A stretch of 64,000 nt of DNA from an uncultured Aquimarina sp. (GTDB taxonomy: Bacteria > Bacteroidota > Bacteroidia > Flavobacteriales > Flavobacteriaceae). Below, in pieces: positions 1 through 12,400 of the stretch. Numbering within the stretch: the stretch's first letter is position 1; each line of letters starts with the position of its first letter. Both the position numbers and the translations under genes were made by a program. Under the pieces are notes generated by a model. The model did no database searches, had not been told where the DNA came from, and saw nothing but the letters and a program-made list of their open reading frames with translations. The stretch covers positions 1 to 64,000 of the forward strand of contig CANLYR010000011.1 in assembly GCA_947495425.1 (NCBI GenBank), read 5' to 3'.

Positions 1-87
1 TTTCGGGGTTTTATTATACTTAAATATACAACAAAACCCTCATATTTACAAGAGTTTTCGTGTTTTATGAAGGTGCCAGTTAAGATA

Positions 88-126
88 AAAAAAGCTGAAC
101 AATACCAATATTGTTCAGCTTTTTTT
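88..126. terminator. Intrinsic terminator hairpin downstream of DUF2911 gene
   Basis: A perfect 11-bp stem (GCTGAACAATA / TATTGTTCAGC) with a 4-base loop is flanked by an A-run on one side and a T-run on the other, so it can end transcription in either direction. It sits 18 bases past the stop codon of the minus-strand DUF2911 gene. Confidence 0.85.
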
Positions 127-144
127 AAATTCTTATTTGTTTTG

Positions 145-678
145 TTACAAATAAAACGGAACTTCAACTCGAGTAGTATCCCATCCCATTACCATATGAT
201 ATCCTTTATCTACCTTTTTAAATGCTATAGAAAATGCCTCTAAAGCATCTCCAGACGATACAGGTACCTTTATTCTCGCTACATCTTTTGCTTCGTCGTA
301 TGTATACGCTCCCCAGCTATCTAAGTCAGAATTTATGATTATAGTCCACTCTTTTTCACCAGGAATTGTAAAAAGAGAGTAAGATCCAGCTTTTATAGTT
401 TGATCCCCCATTTTTACGTCCTGAAAGAATTTAATTTCAGTTGCTTCATCAGCACCAGTTCTCCATACTTTGTCTAATTTTACTAGATTTCCAAAGATTT
501 CTCTACTCTTTTTTTGTGGACGACTGTAAACTACTTTTATAGTTGGTTTAGCGTTTCGGTCAGTCTTGGCATATGTAATGTCCGTTGGACTTTTTTGTAA
601 TTCAGCAAATTTTTGAGCATTTGTGGTTGTTAATGCTCCAAGAAACATAATAACAACTAATAAGAGTGTTTTTTTCAT
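145..678 (-). CDS. DUF2911 domain secreted protein
   Basis: A 177-residue protein with a clear N-terminal signal peptide ending near TTNAQ, so it is probably periplasmic or secreted. The body matches what I recognise as the DUF2911 family of Bacteroidota: a VYSRPQKKSREIFG segment, followed by VWRTGADEATEIKF and AGSYSLFTIPG. No catalytic residues are known for this family and I infer no biochemical role. It is a single gene, divergent from asnB, with its own terminator. The upstream minus-strand sequence contains TATCTTTA, one base off the Bacteroidota -7 consensus, at a plausible distance from the start. Family call is fairly secure, function unknown. Confidence 0.85.
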   Translation of the reverse strand: MKKTLLLVVIMFLGALTTTNAQKFAELQKSPTDITYAKTDRNAKPTIKVVYSRPQKKSREIFGNLVKLDKVWRTGADEATEIKFFQDVKMGDQTIKAGSYSLFTIPGEKEWTIIINSDLDSWGAYTYDEAKDVARIKVPVSSGDALEAFSIAFKKVDKGYHMVMGWDTTRVEVPFYL

Positions 679-935
679 AATAGTGATTTTAATTTATTTG
701 ATTGTCGTAAAGATAGATGTGAACTAACAAGCTAAATGTTAATCAAGCTATAAATTCTGTTAAATGTTTCTGATGACAGTTTAATACTGTTATGCTTGTT
801 GAATTGAAGTTGATGTTTCATATTTTTATTTTTTTAATTATTTTAGTTTTAATTTGAAGCCTATTTATTGTTTATTGTTTTTATTTTGTAACTATAAAGT
901 GATCTTTGAACTTTCAATTAATTAATAAAAAAGAT

Positions 936-2600
936 ATGTGCGGAATTGTTTGTGCTTTTGATTTAAAACAAGAAACTGAGGTGTTACGGCCACAAGTATT
1001 AGAAATGTCTAAAAAAATTCGTCACAGAGGTCCGGATTGGAGTGGTATATATTCGCACGACAAAGCAATATTATCTCATGAGAGATTAGCTATTGTTGAT
1101 CCAGCTTCGGGAAAACAACCTTTGTTTAGTGAGGATAAAAAAATAGTTTTAGCCGCAAACGGTGAAATATATAATCACAGAGAATTACGTGAGCAGTTTA
1201 AAGAAAAATATAATTTTCAGACAGCATCAGATTGTGAAGTGATTTTGGCATTGTATCAGGAAAAAGGTGTTGATTTTATTGATGATTTGAGTGGAATTTT
1301 TGCTTTTGCATTATATGATGTAGAGCGAGACTTTTATTTAATAGTTAGAGATCATATGGGAATTATACCATTATATATGGGTTGGGACCAAGATGGAACA
1401 TTTTATGTAGCTTCAGAATTAAAAGCATTAGAAAGTGTTTGTACTAAAATTGAACTATTCCCACCCGGTCATTATTTAACTAGCGAAAATGCAGAACTCA
1501 AGAAATGGTATGCCAGAGATTGGTCTGATTACGAAACAGTAAAAGATAATCAAACGAGTATTGATGAAGTTAGAGATGCTCTTGAAGCTGCTGTACACAG
1601 GCAGTTAATGTCTGATGTTCCTTATGGCGTATTATTATCAGGCGGTTTGGATTCTTCAGTGACTTCTGCAATAGCAAAAAAATATGCAGACAAGAGAATA
1701 GAATCAGGCGATACTAAAGAAGCATGGTGGCCACAATTGCATTCTTTTTCTGTGGGGTTAGAGGGTTCTCCGGATCTTGCAGCCGCACAAAAGGTGGCAG
1801 ATCATATCGGTACCGTTCATCATGAAATCAAATTTACAATTCAGGAAGGGCTTGATGCGATTAGAGATGTTATCTACAATCTAGAAACCTATGATATTAC
1901 AACGATCAGAGCTTCTACACCGATGTATCTAATGGCTAGAGTTATAAAATCTATGGGCGTGAAAATGGTGCTCTCTGGAGAAGGAGCTGATGAGATTTTT
2001 GGTGGATATCTTTACTTTCATAAAGCGCCAAGTGCGCAAGAGTTTCATGAAGAAACCGTTCGTAAATTAGATAAATTGCACATGTATGATTGCTTGCGAG
2101 CTAATAAATCACTTGCAGCATGGGGAATAGAGGGGCGTGTACCATTTTTAGATAAAGAGTTTATGGATGTTGCCATGAGGATTAATCCACAAGACAAGAT
2201 GATTAATGGAGAGCGTATGGAAAAATGGGTGATTCGCAAAGCTTTTGAATCCTATTTGCCCGAAAGTGTAGCCTGGAGGCAAAAAGAACAATTCTCTGAT
2301 GGAGTAGGTTATGATTGGATTGACACATTAAAAGAAGTGGTTGATACAGAAGTAACAGATGAACAAATAGAGAATGCTCATTTTAGATTTCCCATACAAA
2401 CCCCGCAAAACAAAGAAGAGTTTTATTATCGTTCAATATTCGAAAGTCATTTCCCAAGTGATGCGGCAGCGCTTAGTGTACCTCAAGAACCTTCAGTAGC
2501 GTGTAGTACTAAAATTGCTTTAGAATGGGATGAAGCTTTTAAAAACATGAATGATCCAAGCGGTAGAGCGGTCTCTAATGTTCATGAAGAAGCATATTAG
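936..2600 (+). CDS. asnB: Asparagine synthetase B, glutamine-hydrolysing
   Basis: Makes asparagine from aspartate, ATP and glutamine in the cytoplasm. The ORF track begins at a TTG (906), but the true start must be the ATG at 936, because the N-terminal nucleophile hydrolase domain needs cysteine as residue 2 after methionine removal (MCGIVCAFD). Other glutaminase motifs are RHRGPD (about residue 31) and NGEIYNH. The C-terminal synthetase domain has the ATP pyrophosphatase loop SGGLDSS (about residue 234) and SGEGADEIFGGY (about 346). The resulting 554 residues agree with bacterial AsnB of the E. coli type. A terminator follows at 2649. No near-perfect promoter is visible, though an imperfect GATCTTTG lies at 901-908. 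Confidence 0.97.
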   Translation: MCGIVCAFDLKQETEVLRPQVLEMSKKIRHRGPDWSGIYSHDKAILSHERLAIVDPASGKQPLFSEDKKIVLAANGEIYNHRELREQFKEKYNFQTASDCEVILALYQEKGVDFIDDLSGIFAFALYDVERDFYLIVRDHMGIIPLYMGWDQDGTFYVASELKALESVCTKIELFPPGHYLTSENAELKKWYARDWSDYETVKDNQTSIDEVRDALEAAVHRQLMSDVPYGVLLSGGLDSSVTSAIAKKYADKRIESGDTKEAWWPQLHSFSVGLEGSPDLAAAQKVADHIGTVHHEIKFTIQEGLDAIRDVIYNLETYDITTIRASTPMYLMARVIKSMGVKMVLSGEGADEIFGGYLYFHKAPSAQEFHEETVRKLDKLHMYDCLRANKSLAAWGIEGRVPFLDKEFMDVAMRINPQDKMINGERMEKWVIRKAFESYLPESVAWRQKEQFSDGVGYDWIDTLKEVVDTEVTDEQIENAHFRFPIQTPQNKEEFYYRSIFESHFPSDAAALSVPQEPSVACSTKIALEWDEAFKNMNDPSGRAVSNVHEEAY

Positions 2601-2648
2601 TCTGTAATTTACTTTTAAAGTATTCATTAGCGCTAAGTGGATAACGAA

Positions 2649-2674
2649 AAACCCTGAACATTCGCTCAGGGTTT
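2649..2674. terminator. Hairpin between convergent asnB and astacin genes
   Basis: Inverted repeat AAACCCTGA / TCAGGGTTT with an 8-base loop, located between two convergent stop codons. The flanking A- and T-rich bases suggest it serves both genes, although the T-run on the plus strand is interrupted. Confidence 0.7.
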
Positions 2675-2713
2675 CTATTTTAGCTTATCAAAGGAATGCC
2701 ATTAGTCTTGATA

Positions 2714-3859
2714 CTAATTTCCACACTGCCCTAAGTTAGACCATCTTCTGTTACTTTGCAATTCGTAAAGAAATCCTTGGTATGTAACTTGATCTCCAGT
2801 AGAATAACGATTATTTCTGTTATATGCAGCAATGCCTTCACAAATATCTTCAACTACAGTAGTGTCACATTCGAGAAGACGATTCCATCCAGAGAAATCT
2901 CTTTCGAACAAGAACCCTTGGTAGGTCACTCTATCTCCAACATTGTATTGTTGTCTTCTAACCCATTCGTCAACACCTTCACAGGTGTCACCGCCTCCGG
3001 TATCACCAGAATATAATTGATTGGTTCCTGCAATATCACCAGCAGACAATGTACTTCTGAAAGGGATACGGCTACCATCTTTCTCTAGCATTACAGGTTG
3101 ACCATTTTTACTAAATGTAAAACTGCTGTAAATCATGATAGATTGTACGTCAAATCTTCCTGGGTTCGTAGAATTATTATCTATTCTAAATTGACTAATC
3201 GCACCATCCTGTATGTTTTCAGGAAAAATGTTTACAAATTGGTCTCTGTCGCTTCGGTTTTGTTCATGTAAATAGCCTAATGTATGCCCTATTTCGTGAG
3301 TCATAACTCCAACTCCAATTCTAACTCCCATATTGATCGTACCTCGAGAGCCTTGATTTCCTACACCAGCAGAACCACAATTACAATCGCGACCACTATT
3401 ACGAATGGTTACATAAGAACTTTCGTTGGTTCTTTCTTTAAAACGTATATTAGTTTTATTAGTCCATTCATCCATAGACCTAAAAGTAACATCCCGTTGT
3501 CTACTAGATAAGCTGCTGTCCAAAACGTATACAATGGTGTTGTTACTCCATTTTCGTACTCTGGAAGCAAGTCCCAATTTTGCATCAATACCTTGATTTG
3601 GTTCAGCAAATACATTAAATTCGATTTTTTCGTCTGATAATTGGGCTTCATCAAATAGTACATCTCCCCATTGAAAGGTTCCATCTCCTAAATCTTCAAC
3701 TTGTATCAAATCACCTCTAAAGTATTTATCTACAAGTTTTACTGTTTCTCCAGATTCATCAGGAATATCATCTAAGCTTTCATTTGAACAAGAAGCAAAG
3801 AAAATTCCTAAGCTTAAGGTAGTTACTTTTGCAACATTAATTAATCGTTGAGTTTTCAT
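2714..3859 (-). CDS. Astacin-type (M12A) zinc metalloprotease lipoprotein with C-terminal CBM5/12-like repeats
   Basis: A 381-residue predicted lipoprotein (lipobox LGIFFASC near residue 24). The catalytic domain shows the complete astacin zinc site HEIGHTLGYLHEQNRSDR and a downstream Met-turn SIMIYSS, which places it in peptidase family M12A, the family of flavastacin. After the protease come two similar segments of about 40 residues, each starting with CEG and containing Y..GD.VTYQGFL(Y/F)E, a pattern that resembles carbohydrate-binding modules of family 5/12 (chitin-binding). A role in degrading protein associated with chitin or another polysaccharide is an inference. The gene is convergent with asnB and shares its terminator region. 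Confidence 0.9.
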   Translation of the reverse strand: MKTQRLINVAKVTTLSLGIFFASCSNESLDDIPDESGETVKLVDKYFRGDLIQVEDLGDGTFQWGDVLFDEAQLSDEKIEFNVFAEPNQGIDAKLGLASRVRKWSNNTIVYVLDSSLSSRQRDVTFRSMDEWTNKTNIRFKERTNESSYVTIRNSGRDCNCGSAGVGNQGSRGTINMGVRIGVGVMTHEIGHTLGYLHEQNRSDRDQFVNIFPENIQDGAISQFRIDNNSTNPGRFDVQSIMIYSSFTFSKNGQPVMLEKDGSRIPFRSTLSAGDIAGTNQLYSGDTGGGDTCEGVDEWVRRQQYNVGDRVTYQGFLFERDFSGWNRLLECDTTVVEDICEGIAAYNRNNRYSTGDQVTYQGFLYELQSNRRWSNLGQCGN

Positions 3860-6326
<2,467 letters not shown>

Positions 6327-6350
6327 GCCATATACATAAATTTATATCTG

Positions 6351-6388
6351 AAATCCGCTATATTTAGGTATAGCGGATTTTTTTTATA
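6351..6388 (+). terminator. Intrinsic terminator of gyrB
   Basis: Perfect 12-bp stem AAATCCGCTATA / TATAGCGGATTT with a 6-base loop, running into eight T residues. Confidence 0.9.
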
Positions 6389-6417
6389 TTGCAGTGCCCA
6401 AATAAAACCCAAATTGA

Positions 6418-7419
6418 ATGAAAAAGTACACGTTGCTAATAGCATTATTTATAGGTTATTTCACATTTTCCCAGACTGATATTGATCAAATCCTCGAGAT
6501 TGGTATCGAAAATGCTCAAAAGTTTAGTGAAGATTATTTTGCACCAGCAGGAGAAGCTTTAGTCAATAATATGTCAAATGGATGGTATACTACTGCAAAA
6601 GTGAAGAAGTTATGGCATTTTGAAGTCGGACTTGTAGGGAATCTGTCTTTTGTAAGAGAAGATAAACAATCTTTTATTCTAAGAACTCAAGAATACTCTA
6701 ACTTATCCTTTAGTGATGGTAGTACAAGTCAGTTTGTGGCTAACGCATTGGGAACAAACCAACAAAATGTATCTGTAATAGTAAATAGTGGACAAGGATC
6801 AGGATTAGAGGTTGTCTTACCCGATGGTATTGGCGACTCAGAAATTAATGCATTGCCTGGAGGATTTATTCAAGGGTCAATGGGGTTAATAAAAAGTACC
6901 GAGATAAAACTGCGATTCTTACCAAGAATTAAAGCCGTGGGTAATGCCGAAATACAATTATACGGCGTTGCGTTTCAGCACGAATTTACAGATTGGGTTT
7001 ATCCATTAAAGCGATGGCCAGTAAAGCTTTCCGGTTTGTTGGGATATACCAATGTAAAAGGGTTTTATGATATAAATACGAATAGCGGAGTGCCAGGTGA
7101 AGACCAAGAATTAGAGTTAAGTTCAAATTCATGGTTACTTACAAGTATTGTTTCTACCAAATTTCCTGTTCTGAATTTTTACGGAGGCTTGGGCTATTAT
7201 TTTGGGTCAACAGATGCAGATCTGCTTGGTGTATACGAGATTCAAAATGGGCCATCTGCTTCAGAGATAGTGACTGATCCAATTAGCGTTAGAAATAAAA
7301 CAAATGGTGTAAAGGCCACTATAGGTGCACAAGTAAAATTTGGAGTTTTTAAAGCTAATCTAGATTATACCTTACAAAATTATAACAATCTATCTTTAGG
7401 GCTTGCTTTTGGCTGGTAA
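6418..7419 (+). CDS. DUF6588 family outer-membrane-like protein
   Basis: A 333-residue protein with an N-terminal signal peptide ending near FTFSQ. It has alternating hydrophobic beta-strand patterns, an N-terminal NGWYTTAKVKKLWHFEVG stretch and a C-terminal aromatic end (LAFGW), which suggests a small outer-membrane barrel. I recognise it as the DUF6588 family of flavobacteria; the biochemical role is unknown. It starts 30 bases after the gyrB terminator, so it needs its own promoter, which I cannot point to with confidence. Confidence 0.75.
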   Translation: MKKYTLLIALFIGYFTFSQTDIDQILEIGIENAQKFSEDYFAPAGEALVNNMSNGWYTTAKVKKLWHFEVGLVGNLSFVREDKQSFILRTQEYSNLSFSDGSTSQFVANALGTNQQNVSVIVNSGQGSGLEVVLPDGIGDSEINALPGGFIQGSMGLIKSTEIKLRFLPRIKAVGNAEIQLYGVAFQHEFTDWVYPLKRWPVKLSGLLGYTNVKGFYDINTNSGVPGEDQELELSSNSWLLTSIVSTKFPVLNFYGGLGYYFGSTDADLLGVYEIQNGPSASEIVTDPISVRNKTNGVKATIGAQVKFGVFKANLDYTLQNYNNLSLGLAFGW

Positions 7420-7431
7420 TTTAGCTTTCTT

Positions 7432-7466
7432 TTGTTAATTAATTCATTAAAGAATTCGTATTTTCG
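7432..7466 (+). promoter_or_regulatory. Possible mdh promoter
   Basis: TTG at 7432-7434 and TATTTTCG at 7459-7466 (one base off TAnnTTTG) are separated by 24 bases, slightly long. The -7 box overlaps a TTCGCGAA palindrome, and the whole block is framed by two GAATTC sites. Weak evidence. Confidence 0.3.
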
Positions 7467-7527
7467 CGAAGCTGTTGAATTCTTTTTAATAGCATGAATT
7501 ATTATTAATTAAAATACATACAAAATA

Positions 7528-8454
7528 ATGAAAGTTACAGTAGTAGGAGCTGGTGCAGTAGGTGCAAGTTGTGCCGAATATATAGCAATTAAAGATTTTG
7601 CTTCAGAAGTAGTATTGTTAGATATCAAAGAAGGATATGCAGAAGGTAAAGCGATGGATCTTATGCAAACTGCCTCTTTAAACGGTTTCGATACAAAAAT
7701 CACAGGAACTACAGGAGATTATTCTAAAACTGCCGGAAGTGATATTGCTGTAATTACTTCAGGGATTCCTCGTAAACCAGGGATGACACGCGAAGAGTTG
7801 ATAGGTATTAATGCAGGTATTGTAAAAACAGTTTCTTCTAGTTTAATAGAACATTCACCAAATGCGATCATTATCGTTGTGAGTAATCCTATGGATACCA
7901 TGACCTATTTAGTACATAAAACAACTAGCCTTCCTAAAAATAGAATTATTGGTATGGGAGGAGCATTAGACAGTGCACGTTTCAAATACAGATTAGCAGA
8001 AGCGCTAGGAGCTCCGATATCTGATGTAGACGGAATGGTGATCGGTGGTCATAGTGATAAAGGAATGGTGCCTTTAACTAGACTAGCAACCAGAAATAGT
8101 GTACCTGTTTCAGAATTTATTGCTAACGATAGATTAGATCAAGTAGCTGCTGATACCAAAGTAGGAGGCGCCACACTCACTAAGTTGTTAGGAACATCTG
8201 CATGGTATGCACCAGGAGCAGCTGTATCTGGACTCGTTCAGGCAATTGCTTGTGATCAAAAGAAAATCTTCCCATGTTCTGTATTATTAGAAGGAGAGTA
8301 TGGATTAAATGGCCTATGTATCGGTGCACCTGTTGTTTTGGGTAAAGATGGTATCGAAAAGATTGTTGAAATCGAACTTAGCGATGCAGAAAAAGCTAAA
8401 CTTGCAGAAAGTGCTGAAGGCGTTAAAAAAACCAATGGATTACTAGAGTTGTAA
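7528..8454 (+). CDS. mdh: Malate dehydrogenase
   Basis: NAD-dependent oxidation of malate to oxaloacetate in the TCA cycle. The 308-residue length and sequence are of the lactate-dehydrogenase-like (MDH type 3) class. The Rossmann motif VVGAGAVGAS is at residues 4-13. The substrate arginines lie in RKPGMTR (about residue 82), SNPMD (about 119) is the cofactor/substrate loop, and the catalytic histidine is in GGHSDKG (about 172). Arginine in the active loop (IPRKPG) favours malate over lactate as substrate. It stands as a single gene bounded by a weak promoter and a long stem-loop. Confidence 0.96.
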   Translation: MKVTVVGAGAVGASCAEYIAIKDFASEVVLLDIKEGYAEGKAMDLMQTASLNGFDTKITGTTGDYSKTAGSDIAVITSGIPRKPGMTREELIGINAGIVKTVSSSLIEHSPNAIIIVVSNPMDTMTYLVHKTTSLPKNRIIGMGGALDSARFKYRLAEALGAPISDVDGMVIGGHSDKGMVPLTRLATRNSVPVSEFIANDRLDQVAADTKVGGATLTKLLGTSAWYAPGAAVSGLVQAIACDQKKIFPCSVLLEGEYGLNGLCIGAPVVLGKDGIEKIVEIELSDAEKAKLAESAEGVKKTNGLLEL

Positions 8455-8476
8455 TCCTTAGTTCAATACCAAGTAT

Positions 8477-8506
8477 CATAAGAGCTACTAAATAGTAGCT
8501 CTTATG
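8477..8506. terminator. Long stem-loop after mdh
   Basis: Perfect 14-bp inverted repeat CATAAGAGCTACTA / TAGTAGCTCTTATG with only two bases between the arms. There is no real T-run, so it may stabilise the mdh 3' end rather than terminate efficiently. Confidence 0.55.
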
Positions 8507-8621
8507 GTTTAAAATAGCGTTTATTAGATTTTTATAGTACTCTTTTTCAAGTTATATATAAAGTTTAGAACTGAGCAATAGATATTTGTTTAAAGACGTT
8601 ATAATTGAAATTTATATTTTT

Positions 8622-8629
8622 TATATTTG
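8622..8629 (+). promoter_or_regulatory. -7 promoter box of the small hypothetical gene; predicts a leaderless message
   Basis: TATATTTG is an exact TAnnTTTG match ending only four bases before the ATG at 8634. Bacteroidota transcripts usually start about 4-7 bases after this box, so the mRNA would start at or inside the start codon. Confidence 0.6.
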
Positions 8630-8633
8630 CCGG

Positions 8634-9254
8634 ATGATGAAAAAATGGTACTTCGCAATTTTGATTACTGCATTTACAGCGCTTGTTGTGATGCAGCAGC
8701 ATACTGTCGTACCTAATCAGGAAATTGTATTGGAGTTTGTTGATAGAGAGGTTACTTCTCTAAATGCTCAAAAAGCGATTGCAAACGTAAAGAAACAATT
8801 GCAATCCATAGGAGTGAAGTATACCTTGGTATCAAAGGGATCAAAAAACGGAACTCTTAAAATTAAATATTACAGCGATGCAGATGTAACCTTTATAAAA
8901 GAAATACTTTCTACAACACAAAATATAGCGTTAGATCATATTTTTTATGATCAAAGTGAAGGTGACCATCAAAATCCTTTACCCAAAAATTCAAAGGAGT
9001 ATAATCTCGATGTTTATCAAATACAAAAAAGCGTAGATTTTGATAGATATCTTGTAGTTGAGCATGATTTTAAGGTAAAACATATACAAGATAGTTCTGC
9101 TAGTGTTGGCGCATATGGTTTTTCCACTAGTATTGACAAAGATAATCTGGATAAGCTACTACACGTTGCCCATAAAGTATATCATGGCATTGCAATTGCG
9201 ATAGATACTACTTCACAAAACACTCCAGAAGTAAGAGCTGGGCCAGTCTCCTAA
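8634..9254 (+). CDS. Hypothetical signal-anchored protein upstream of secDF
   Basis: The ORF track starts at a TTG (8586), but that lies upstream of the TATATTTG promoter box, so the tandem ATG ATG at 8634/8637 is the likely start (206 residues). The N-terminus is a hydrophobic signal or anchor segment (MKKWYFAILITAFTALVV). The rest is soluble, with IVLEFVDREVTSLNAQKAI followed by a charged region. That segment is loosely reminiscent of the SecD periplasmic head, and the gene sits directly upstream of secDF, but similarity is too weak to call. No known domain is recognised. A separate 233-base gap with no ORF separates it from secDF. Confidence 0.6.
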   Translation: MMKKWYFAILITAFTALVVMQQHTVVPNQEIVLEFVDREVTSLNAQKAIANVKKQLQSIGVKYTLVSKGSKNGTLKIKYYSDADVTFIKEILSTTQNIALDHIFYDQSEGDHQNPLPKNSKEYNLDVYQIQKSVDFDRYLVVEHDFKVKHIQDSSASVGAYGFSTSIDKDNLDKLLHVAHKVYHGIAIAIDTTSQNTPEVRAGPVS

Positions 9255-9487
9255 ATTTAGGATTCAAATTTTCCATAAAATTCCTAAAAATCAATTCGAT
9301 TTTAAAAGTTAAAAGAAGAGTACTTCAAAATTCTTGAAAACTCAACTCAACTTTTATATATGTAGCTCATATCAGTATATGATAAGGCTCAACTATAACA
9401 TACAAAATAATCATAAATCATTGTCAAATCGTAAGTGAATTTTATAATTCTTCATTTTTAAAAAGGTTTGGCCAAAATAAATAAATA

Positions 9488-12400
9488 ATGCAAAACAAAG
9501 GACTTGTTAGGGTATTCGCACTCTTGTTTGGTTTGGTATGTGTATACCAACTATCATACACGTATCTTGCTTATACAAAAGAAGCAGAAGCAGAAGCTTT
9601 TGCAGCACAAAAATATGCTGAGGACGTAGATAATTACTCTAAATTAAGAGAAACCGCAGAACGTAATTATTTGGATTCTATCGGAAAAGAAGAAATCTTT
9701 GCCGGGATTACCTATAATGACGCTAAGAATAAAGAACTTAATAAAGGTCTTGACCTTAAAGGAGGGATTAATGTTATTCTTCAAATTTCTGTAAAAGACA
9801 TTTTAAAAGGGCTTTCTAATAATTCTAAAGACCCATCTTTTAATCAAGCATTGCTTGCTACAGATGAAATTCAAAAGAATAGCCAGAATACATATATCGA
9901 AGATTTCTTTACTGAGTTTGAAAAAATACCAGATGCAAAACTAGCATCGCCGGATATTTTTGCAAATAAAAACTTAAGTGATGATATCACATACGACATG
10001 ACCAATGATGTGGTTAGACCCGTACTAAGAAGAAAAATTGACGAGTCTGTAACTTCTGCATTCGAGGTACTACGTAAGCGTATCGATAAATTTGGGGTTA
10101 CACAACCTAATATCCAACGTCTGGGAGAGTCAGGTCGTATCTTGGTAGAATTACCAGGAGCAAAAGATGTAGATAGAGTTAAAAGTTTACTACAAAGTAC
10201 TGCACAATTAGAATTTTGGGATGTATACAAGTCAGAAGAAATTTTTCCTTTCTTATTTTCGGCAAATACCTTATTAAAGGAACAGGCAGATGCAGCTAAT
10301 GTAGAAGAAGATAAAGAAGAATCTGAAGTTGAGGCTAAAACTGAAACTGAGGTTAACGAAGAAACTGAGGCAGAAGCCGTAGTCGATTCTACTCAGGTTG
10401 ATACAACAAAAACAGATGCTGATACTGCTATCGAAGATTTATTAGAAGACGCAGAGGATTCTACAGATATACAGGCTCAGGTAAACCCGTTATTTGATCT
10501 TATTGCTGTTCAGGGAGGCCAGGGAGGTCCGGTAATTGTATCTGTTGAGAAAAAGAATGCAGATCAGTTTATGGCATACCTTAATGATCCAAAGGTAAGA
10601 GCGTTATTACCTGTAGAACAGCGATATGCAAAATTTGCATGGGGAAAACCAGAAAAAGATTCTGAGTTTTTAGACCTATATGCGATCAAAGGAAATCGAG
10701 ATAACGAACCAGAATTAAGTGGTGGCGTAATTACTGATGCACGACAAGAATATAACCAGTTAGGTAAAGTAGCGGTTAGTATGCAGATGGATGGTAAGGG
10801 AGCAAAAAAATGGGAAGAAATGACAGGTCGAGCATTTAGTCAAAGAAGTCAGATTGCTGTCGTACTTGATGATGTTGTATATTCTGCGCCTGGTGTTACT
10901 ACAGGAGCTATTAGCGGTGGAAGAAGTGAAATTACCGGAGATTTTTCGATCGAAGAAGGTCAGGATTTAGCCAATGTACTAAGAGCAGGTAAGTTACCGG
11001 CTTCTGCAGATATTATTCAGAGTGAGGTAGTGGGACCTTCTTTGGGACAAGAAGCTATCGATAGTGGTATTATGTCCTTTGCAATTGCATTGGTATTGAT
11101 TCTAATCTGGATGATATTTTATTATGGCAAAGCGGGTGCTTTTGCCGATGTCGCTTTGGTTGTTAATATCTTATTCATATTTGGAGTATTAGCCGGGCTG
11201 AAAGCGGTACTAACACTTCCTGGTATTGCAGGTATTGTACTTACCATTGGTATGTCTGTTGATGCAAACGTATTAATATTTGAAAGAATTAGAGAAGAAC
11301 TTGCCAAAGGGAAATCACAAGCAGATGCTATTAAAGATGGGTTTAGTAATGCATTATCGTCGATCCTCGATGCTAACATTACTACAGGTCTTACAGGGTT
11401 GATCTTATTAGTTATTGGTACAGGACCAATAAAAGGTTTTGCTACTACGTTACTAATTGGTATTTTAACATCGCTGTTCACTGCAATCTTTATCACTCGA
11501 TTGTTTATTGATGGGTATGGTAAGAATGGTAAAGAATTAGCGTTTTCTACTGGTGCTACCAAGAACTTATTTAAAAATGTAAATATAGATTTCTTAAAAA
11601 AGCGCAAGGTAGCTTATGTGATCTCAGGGATTATTATTGCTGCCGGTATTGGTTCACTATTTACACAAGGATTAGACCAAGGTGTAGATTTTGTTGGAGG
11701 TAGAACGTATACCGTGCGATTTGCCAAAGATGTAGTTCCTACAACAGTCGAGAAAGATCTGGTTGCCGTGTTTGAAAGTGCACAGGCAAAAACGCTGGGA
11801 GCAAATAATCAGCTTAAGATTACAACAAAGTATAAAGTAAATGAAACAGGTGAAGGGGTTGATACTGAAATTTCTACCAAACTATTTGAAGCATTAAAGC
11901 CATATCTAACTGAAGGATTAACATACGACGAATTTGCAAACGGAGATGAAGATAAGCAAGTTGGTATTATGTCTTCTATGAAAGTAGGTCCCACTATTGC
12001 AGATGATATTAAGCAAGCTGCTTTTTGGTCTGTATTAGGATCGTTAATCGTGGTATTCTTATATATCTTATTACGATTTAGAAGATGGCAATTTAGTTTG
12101 GGTGCAGTAGCAGCTGTATTCCATGACGTGTTAATTGTATTAGGAGTGTTCTCTATAACATGGAAATTTATGCCATTTAATATGGAGATTGACCAGGCAT
12201 TTATAGCAGCTATACTTACTGTAATTGGTTACTCATTGAATGATACCGTGGTTGTATTTGATAGAATCAGAGAATTCTTCCAAGAGCATACAGGTAGAAA
12301 GTTAGATGATAATGTAAATGGAGCTTTGAACAGTACCTTAAGTCGAACACTAAATACGTCTTTGACCACATTATTGGTACTTATTGCAATATTCATTTTT

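Noticed and set aside
906-935. Upstream TTG start of asnB
   Set aside because: It would bury the catalytic cysteine, which must be residue 2.
2756-3684. Three ORFs opposite or overlapping the astacin gene
   Set aside because: They lie inside a well-supported coding sequence in other frames and lack any family pattern.
9366-9396. CATAT-CAGT-ATATG palindrome before secDF
   Set aside because: Short, AT-only and without T-run; expected by chance in such AT-rich DNA.
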